Source: JBHOQX01 sp042408595
GTDB lineage: Bacteria; Chloroflexota; Chloroflexia; Chloroflexales; Roseiflexaceae
DNA: 64,000 nt
Direction: 5' to 3'
Assembly: GCA_042408595.1 (NCBI GenBank)
Contig: JBHOQX010000114.1
Coordinates: 28,463 to 92,462, forward strand
Shown here: one piece after another, positions 59,057-64,000 of the stretch
Layout: each line of letters opens with the position of its first letter
How positions within the stretch are numbered: the stretch's first letter is position 1
Position numbers and translations under genes: made by a program
Notes under the pieces: model-generated
The model's database searches: none
What the model saw: only the letters and a program-made list of their open reading frames with translations
Told to the model about the DNA's origin: nothing

Positions 59057-60574
59057 CTACTCCACCCGCCGCGGCCGGTACTGCAACGCCTCGGCCAAGT
59101 GCGCCGGGCCGATCAGTTCCGCCGCGGCCAGATCGGCGATCGTGCGGGCCAGCTTGAGCACCCGGTGGTAGCCGCGCGCCGAGAGCTGAAGCTGGCGCAT
59201 CGCCGCCTTCATCAGGCTGTGGCCCGGATTGTCGAGCTGGCAGAACTGCCGTACCTCCGCCGCGCCCATGTCGGCGTTTGTCAGGCAGCGTGTCCCGCGC
59301 AGGCGTTCGTGCTGGCGCTGCCGCGCAGCGATCACCCGCTCGCGGATCGCGGCGGACGGCTCGCCGGCGCGGTCGCTGCTTAGTTTCTCGTACGCTACCC
59401 GCGGCACATCCATATGGATGTCGATCCGGTCCAGCAGCGGCCCGGAGATCCGCTTCTGGTAGCGGGTGACCGCCGCCGCCGAGCAGGTGCATTGCCGCTC
59501 CGCGTCGCCGTGCCAGCCGCACATGCACGGGTTCTGCGCCGCGACCAGCATGAACGACGCCGGGTAGGTGACGCTTCCCGACGCCCGGCTAAGGGTCACG
59601 ACCCGGTCCTCCAGCGGCTGGCGCAGCACCTCCAGCTTCATCCCGAACTCCGGCAGCTCATCCAGAAACAGCACGCCGCGGTGCGCCAACGAGATCTGCC
59701 CGGGCCGCACCCGCGCCGCGCCGCCACCCACCAGCCCGGCGAGCGACGCGGTGTGGTGCGGCGCACAGAACGGCCGCTGGCGGACGAGCGGCGTGTCCTT
59801 CGGCAACTGTCCGGCGACGCTGTAAATCTTGGTCACCTCAAGCGCCTCGTCGAGCGTCATCGGCGGCAGAATCGAGATCAGCGCGCGGGCCATCAGCGTC
59901 TTGCCCGCACCGGGCGAGCCGGTCATCAGCACGTTGTGGGCCCCCGCTGCGGCCACCTCCAGCGCCCGTTTGACGTGCTCCTGCCCGCGTATATCGCGGA
60001 AATCGACCGGAAACGCCGGCTCCTCCGGCGGGCCACCCGCCTCCGCCAGGTACGGCGTGAGCCGGCGCTCCCCGGCCAGATGCGCCGCCAGGTCGGCCAG
60101 CGTCCGCACCGGGATGACCATCAGCCCGTCCACCAGCGCCGCCTCCGGCGCGTCCTCGAACGGCACATAGACCGTCTCCATGCCGTGCTGCCGGGCCACG
60201 GCCACCATCGGCAGGACGCCGTCGGTGTGGCGCAGCGCGCCGTCCAGCCCCAACTCGCCGATGAAGACCGCCCGCTCGACATCGCCGGCGATCTGCTCCG
60301 ACGCCAGCAGCAGCCCGATAGCGATCGGCAGGTCGTAGGCCGGGCCGGCCTTGCGCATGTCGGCGGGGGCCAGGTTGGCGGTCAGACGCTTCATCGGAAA
60401 GGTGAAGCCGGAGTTGCGCACGGCGGAGCGCACCCGCTCGCGGCTCTCCTGCACCGCCGTGTCGCCCAGCCCGACGACCGTAAACGCCGGCAGCCCCTGT
60501 GCGATATCGACCTCGACCTCGACCAGCACGCCCTCTAGCCCGATCACCGCGCAACTGTACACCTTGGCAAGCAT
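59057..60574 (-). CDS. comM: Mg-chelatase-like AAA ATPase ComM/YifB
   Basis: 505 aa from ATG 60574. N-terminal Lon-protease-like domain (KVYSCAVIGLEGVLVEVEVDIAQGLPAFTVVGL, SRERVRSAVRNSGF), Walker A GSPGAGKTLMARAL (~222), CAPHHTASLAGLVGGG, the Cys-rich insertion NPCMCGWHG...CTC and C-terminal helical part (SARGYHRVLKLARTIADL). In Vibrio ComM is a branch-migration helicase for integrating transformed DNA. A ComEC-type channel is also in this window, so natural transformation is plausible. Confidence 0.95.
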   Translation of the reverse strand: MLAKVYSCAVIGLEGVLVEVEVDIAQGLPAFTVVGLGDTAVQESRERVRSAVRNSGFTFPMKRLTANLAPADMRKAGPAYDLPIAIGLLLASEQIAGDVERAVFIGELGLDGALRHTDGVLPMVAVARQHGMETVYVPFEDAPEAALVDGLMVIPVRTLADLAAHLAGERRLTPYLAEAGGPPEEPAFPVDFRDIRGQEHVKRALEVAAAGAHNVLMTGSPGAGKTLMARALISILPPMTLDEALEVTKIYSVAGQLPKDTPLVRQRPFCAPHHTASLAGLVGGGAARVRPGQISLAHRGVLFLDELPEFGMKLEVLRQPLEDRVVTLSRASGSVTYPASFMLVAAQNPCMCGWHGDAERQCTCSAAAVTRYQKRISGPLLDRIDIHMDVPRVAYEKLSSDRAGEPSAAIRERVIAARQRQHERLRGTRCLTNADMGAAEVRQFCQLDNPGHSLMKAAMRQLQLSARGYHRVLKLARTIADLAAAELIGPAHLAEALQYRPRRVE

Positions 60575-60746
60575 CGTCTCGTCCCCGCTGTGGCTCGCGC
60601 GAATGGCACACCCGTTCGCCTCCCTCTCAGATGTACCGCACGGCGCGGGCAAAAAGGTACGGGTCGGAGGCTAGCTGCCAGGGATCAGAGTGCAGGACCC
60701 ATCAGCCAGCCGCGAGAAGGGGGAAACGAGGAGATAGCAACCAGAA

Positions 60747-60796
60747 GCCAGCGTTAACGTTCAACCCCCTGAGTCCGAAGCACTGAGCGCTGAATA
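60747..60796 (-). repeat. Degenerate heptad tract in the comM upstream gap
   Basis: Units such as GTTCAAC and CTGAGCG; a weaker arm (GGATCAG, GTGCAGG) lies at 60681-60697. The 306-base gap 60575-60880 has no gene I can support. Confidence 0.5.
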
Positions 60797-60880
60797 CCAT
60801 GGGCTGCGTGCGGCGTACCCCATGGGACACGTTGCACGCATGGACCTGTGAACGCCGAGCCTCAACGCGTCGAGGATGGA

Positions 60881-61210
60881 CTACTCCGGGCGGAACAGGG
60901 CGCCGCTAGCGCGCGCATCGCGGAACTCGGCGTCCGACAGTGGGCTCTCGCCGAGGAAGTACAGCACCTCCGCCGCCATGTCGTAGCGGTAGCGCTGCCG
61001 CACCCAACGACCATTCGCGCCCTGCCGCAGCACATCCAGGCTCCAGGCGGGCGTCTGCGGGTCGAACCGCTCGCCAAGCTGCCAGACCAACTCGCCGGGG
61101 CGGAACGTGCGCCCCAGCCGCCGCCGCGCCTCGGCCAGCCCGGCCTGTGGGTCCAGCGTTTCGAAGCCATCGGCGGCGAGCTGCACGCCGGTTGAACCTG
61201 CCTGAACCAT
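60881..61210 (-). CDS. Small hypothetical protein
   Basis: 109 aa, not recognised. GGAGG lies six bases before ATG 61210. Soluble and acidic, with VQLAADGFETLDPQ, LGRTFRPGELVWQLGERFDP and QRYRYDMAAEVLYFLGESPLSDAEF; the last third looks like a beta strand and helix followed by a short tail. It diverges from the glucan phosphorylase gene. A minus-strand TATAAT at 61292-61287 could be its -10. Confidence 0.7.
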   Translation of the reverse strand: MVQAGSTGVQLAADGFETLDPQAGLAEARRRLGRTFRPGELVWQLGERFDPQTPAWSLDVLRQGANGRWVRQRYRYDMAAEVLYFLGESPLSDAEFRDARASGALFRPE

Positions 61211-61310
61211 GTCGATCCTCCAGTGCTGCAACACCGCGACCAGCTATTCCCCTGCGCCTCGGCGCCCGTCCCCGGGCCAACTGCCGATTATAGCATAGCC
61301 GCGCTCGCGC

Positions 61311-61338
61311 TGGACAGAACGCCGTTCTCTGGTACAAT
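61311..61338 (+). promoter_or_regulatory. Sigma-70-type promoter of the glucan phosphorylase gene
   Basis: TGGACA (61311-61316), 16 bases, TACAAT (61333-61338). Predicted start is near 61345, giving a leader of about 125 bases. Confidence 0.7.
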
Positions 61339-61345
61339 CGAATCG

Positions 61346-61391
61346 GGCCCGCGGTCGCGTGGGAGGCACAGCGCCGTGTGCCGCGCGGGCC
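61346..61391 (+). promoter_or_regulatory. Nested hairpin at the 5' end of the glgP leader
   Basis: Outer perfect 8-bp pair GGCCCGCG (61346-61353) with CGCGGGCC (61384-61391); inner perfect 6-bp pair GGCACA (61365-61370) with TGTGCC (61377-61382). It begins at the predicted +1 and could stabilise the mRNA or be a regulatory element. Confidence 0.6.
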
Positions 61392-61468
61392 AGCCCTCTC
61401 CCCTTGCGAATCGATACCGGCCGCCGTAGCGGCGCGCCGCACCAGCAGCACAGCACGGAGGCTCTTGC

Positions 61469-63616
61469 GTGAACCTGTCAAGCGCGGATTTGCTCTTCAC
61501 CCCCTGCCCGCCTCGCATTCGCCGGCTCCGTGAGCTCGCCTACAACCTATGGTGGACATGGCGCCCCGAGGCGCAGGACTTGTACCGGCAGATCGACGCT
61601 GAACTGTGGGAGGCGGTCTACCACAATCCCGTCCAGTTCTTGCGCGATGTCCGCCAGCGCAACCTGGACGCCGCTGCGGCGAACGAGAGCTACCTGGCGC
61701 AATACGACGCGGTGCTCGCGGCATTCGACAGCTACATGAACCAGACCGACACCTGGTGGACACGCACCTACCCGCAGGAGCAGGGCCACCTCATCGCTTA
61801 CTTCTGCGCCGAGTTCGGCATCCACGAGTCGCTGCCGATCTACTCCGGCGGTCTCGGCATTCTCGCCGGCGACCACGTCAAGGCTGCCAGCGACCTCGGG
61901 CTCCCGTTCGTGGGCGTGGGCTTCATCTACCCGCAGGGCTACTTCCGCCAGGAGATCGACCCAAGCGGCTGGCAGCATGCCGTCTATCGCAAGCTGAACT
62001 TTGCCGATGTCGCCGCCACGCAGGCGATCACCCCCTCTGGCGAGGAGGTGATCGTGAGCGTCGAGCTGCCGGGGCGGATGATTTACGCGAAGGTCTACAC
62101 CTTCCAGGTCGGGCGGGCGCGCCTGCTGCTGATGGATACCGACATCCACCCGAACGATCCGCAGGATCGCGACCTCTCGGCCCGGCTGTACGGCGGCGAC
62201 CAGGAGACGCGGATCAAGCAAGAGATCGTCCTGGGGATCGGCGGAGTGCGCGCGCTGCGCCAGATGGGCCTGAACCCGACGGTCTACCACATGAACGAGG
62301 GGCACTCAGCGTTCCTGGTGCTGGAGCTGGCGCGCGAGCTGGTGCAGCGGGGCATGAGCTTCCGCGACGCCGCCAGGCACGTGACCGAGAGCGCGATTTT
62401 CACGACCCACACGCCGGTGCCAGCCGGCAACGACGCCTTCCCCATCCAGTTGATGCAGAAATACTTCGCGTCGTACTGGCCCCAGCTCGGGCTGGATATG
62501 GAGTCGTTCATGGCCGAGGGCTTGCAGCAGCAGGCATGGGGGCCGACCTTCGCGATGACCGTGCTGGCGCTGCGCCTATCCAACCGGCACAACGGCGTCA
62601 GCCAGCTACACGGCGCGGTCGCCCGCCAGATGTGGCAGTGGCTGTACCCGGATCAGCCGCTGGACAAGGTGCCGATCACCGCGATCACCAACGGCATCCA
62701 CACCGACACCTGGCTTGCGCCGCGGCTGCGCCCGCTCTACGCCGAGGCGCTCGGCCCCGGCTGGGAGCAGGACCTGGACAACCCGACACGCTGGGCCAAC
62801 GTGCGCACCATCCCGGACGCGACGCTCTGGGGAGCGCGCCAGGAGCTGAAGCGCAAGCTGGTCGCCTTCGCCCGCCTGCGCACCCAGCAGCGCCTCACAC
62901 GCCTCGGCATCCCGCCGGTCGTCTGGCCGATCCTGGACGAGAACGCGCTGACGATCGGCTTCGCGCGCCGGTTCGCCACCTACAAGCGCGCCACCCTGAT
63001 CTTCCGCGACCCCGAGCGCCTGCGGGCGCTGCTGAACAACCCGGAGCGGCCGGTGCAGATCATCTTTGCCGGCAAGGCCCACCCCGCCGACGACCCGGGC
63101 AAGCGCTTCATCCAGGATGTCTACCAGCTCTCGCAGCAGGTCGGCTTCGCCGGGCGGATCGTCTTCCTGGAGGAATACGACATGTACATGGCACGCGAGC
63201 TGGTGCAGGGCGTCGATATCTGGCTCAACACCCCCCGCCGGCCGATGGAAGCGAGCGGCACCAGCGGGCAGAAGGCCGCCCTCAACGGCGCGGTGAACGT
63301 GAGCATCCTGGATGGCTGGTGGCCCGAAGCTTACAATGGCAAAAATGGTTGGGCGATCGGCGAGGAGCGCCAGTACAATAGCTACGACGAGCAGGATTGG
63401 CACGACTCGCAGCACCTCTATCATCTGCTGGAGACAGAGATCGTGCCGCTGTTCTACCAGCGCGGCGCGGACGGCATTCCGCACGAGTGGATGGCGTATG
63501 TCAAGGAGTCGATCGCAACGATCGCGCCGGTGTACAACACATGGCGGATGGTCAAGGAGTACACCACGAAGATGTACGTCCCATCCATGGACGACGTAGC
63601 TGCCGACCCGGTATGA
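61469..63616 (+). CDS. glgP: Alpha-glucan (glycogen/maltodextrin) phosphorylase, short bacterial type with DUF3417
   Basis: Releases glucose-1-phosphate from alpha-1,4-glucans; 715 aa. The start is GTG 61469, with GGAGG seven bases upstream. The N-terminal DUF3417 region (LAYNLWWTWRPEAQDLYRQI) and length identify the Thermus/Thermotoga-type enzyme, not the 800-aa MalP type. AYFCAEFGIHESLPIYSGGLG, HMNEGHSAFL, ITNGIHTDTW, GFARRFATYKRATL and the PLP lysine ~602 in SGTSGQKAALNG are intact; most relatives have Met where this has Gln before the Lys. Confidence 0.95.
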   Translation: MNLSSADLLFTPCPPRIRRLRELAYNLWWTWRPEAQDLYRQIDAELWEAVYHNPVQFLRDVRQRNLDAAAANESYLAQYDAVLAAFDSYMNQTDTWWTRTYPQEQGHLIAYFCAEFGIHESLPIYSGGLGILAGDHVKAASDLGLPFVGVGFIYPQGYFRQEIDPSGWQHAVYRKLNFADVAATQAITPSGEEVIVSVELPGRMIYAKVYTFQVGRARLLLMDTDIHPNDPQDRDLSARLYGGDQETRIKQEIVLGIGGVRALRQMGLNPTVYHMNEGHSAFLVLELARELVQRGMSFRDAARHVTESAIFTTHTPVPAGNDAFPIQLMQKYFASYWPQLGLDMESFMAEGLQQQAWGPTFAMTVLALRLSNRHNGVSQLHGAVARQMWQWLYPDQPLDKVPITAITNGIHTDTWLAPRLRPLYAEALGPGWEQDLDNPTRWANVRTIPDATLWGARQELKRKLVAFARLRTQQRLTRLGIPPVVWPILDENALTIGFARRFATYKRATLIFRDPERLRALLNNPERPVQIIFAGKAHPADDPGKRFIQDVYQLSQQVGFAGRIVFLEEYDMYMARELVQGVDIWLNTPRRPMEASGTSGQKAALNGAVNVSILDGWWPEAYNGKNGWAIGEERQYNSYDEQDWHDSQHLYHLLETEIVPLFYQRGADGIPHEWMAYVKESIATIAPVYNTWRMVKEYTTKMYVPSMDDVAADPV

Positions 63617-63651
63617 GGCCGCCAGAAGCGCGAACAGCGGGGAGCGGGAGC

Positions 63652-64000
63652 ATGTCGGAACCCCTCTTAGCCGTCCGCAACTTGACTAAGCACTTTCCCG
63701 TAAAAGGGAGGCTCTTCAGACGAAGGGCCATCGGCTCCGTGAAGGCGGTCGACGGCGTCACGTTCGCCATCGGCCGCGGGGAGACCTTTGGCCTGGTGGG
63801 GGAATCGGGGTGCGGCAAAACGACGGTGGCCAACCTCATCCTGTTGCTGCACATGCCCACCGCCGGGGAAATCGCGTTTCGCAACCGGCCGGTGGTCCGG
63901 CTCACGGCTGATGAACTGAAGGCGTATCGGCGCTCCGTGCAAGCCGTCTTCCAGGATCCATACGGCGCCCTCAACCCCCGCATGCGGGTCGGCGAGATCG
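63652..64000 (+). CDS. Oligopeptide/dipeptide ABC transporter ATPase (OppF/DppF type), 3'-truncated by the window edge
   Basis: First 116 codons only. GGGAG lies just before ATG 63652. The N-terminal VRNLTKHFPV, VKAVDGVTFAIGRGETFGLVGESGCGKTT (Walker A), and QAVFQDPYGALNPRMRVGEI (Q-loop plus the PxxSLNPR-like segment) are the signature of the second ATPase of peptide/nickel importers. It drives uptake with permeases presumably encoded beyond the window, though partner genes usually precede oppF and here a glucan phosphorylase does. Confidence 0.93.
   Translation, partial: MSEPLLAVRNLTKHFPVKGRLFRRRAIGSVKAVDGVTFAIGRGETFGLVGESGCGKTTVANLILLLHMPTAGEIAFRNRPVVRLTADELKAYRRSVQAVFQDPYGALNPRMRVGEI

Overview
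The window is high-GC, coding-dense bacterial chromosome. It most resembles a Chloroflexota genome, possibly near Roseiflexus/Kouleothrix. The basis is a complete actABCDEF Alternative Complex III operon, M29 and M32 peptidases, a T-box leader, a short-form glucan phosphorylase, and many intergenic short repeats. This placement is an inference; no rRNA gene is present to test it, and I saw no tRNA, CRISPR array or intact insertion sequence.

Layout. 1-13248 (+) is a catabolic island for nitrogen compounds and N-heterocycles: aldehyde dehydrogenase (cut by the window edge), a COG0402-type deaminase, diaminopropionate ammonia-lyase, an M20 deacylase, a free-standing lipoyl domain, an allantoate-type amidohydrolase, a two-gene molybdenum hydroxylase (FAD and 2Fe-2S subunits fused), a DUF3830 protein and an 8-oxoguanine deaminase-like enzyme. 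The gene set recalls the E. coli ygeX-ygeY/xdh/ssnA purine-degradation neighbourhood. 13432-18858 holds a polytopic membrane protein, a helix-turn-helix/STAND ATPase preceded by a large nested palindrome, and a HAD phosphatase. 18981-26905 (-) is the act operon behind a clear sigma-70-type promoter. 27197-36061 (-) holds aconitase, a GH35 beta-galactosidase, an M29 aminopeptidase and a glycerol-kinase-like FGGY kinase. 36184-39427 (+) holds ligA and an alpha/beta hydrolase. 39487-47773 (-) holds an M32 carboxypeptidase, a 1.4-kb gene graveyard, a methyltransferase, an acyltransferase/serine-hydrolase fusion and a ComEC without its C-terminal domain. 48005-58215 (+) starts with a T-box leader whose candidate specifier is CUC (Leu). 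It continues with a small membrane protein, a DinB-like protein, leuS, two lipoproteins, an MFS exporter and a paralogue of the 13432 membrane protein. 58216-64000 holds remnants, comM, a small hypothetical gene, a glucan phosphorylase behind a good promoter, and the start of an oligopeptide-type ABC ATPase.

The most unusual signal is not a gene. Degenerate sequences with 7-base periodicity, often as two mutually complementary arms, lie in over twenty places. They sit between genes, at gene ends, inside the T-box linker, and within open reading frames of conserved genes (xdh subunits, ligA, leuS, GH35), where they encode low-complexity peptide inserts without breaking the frame. A second dispersed family of about 40-60 bp, and G/C-rich perfect hairpins, share the intergenic space.
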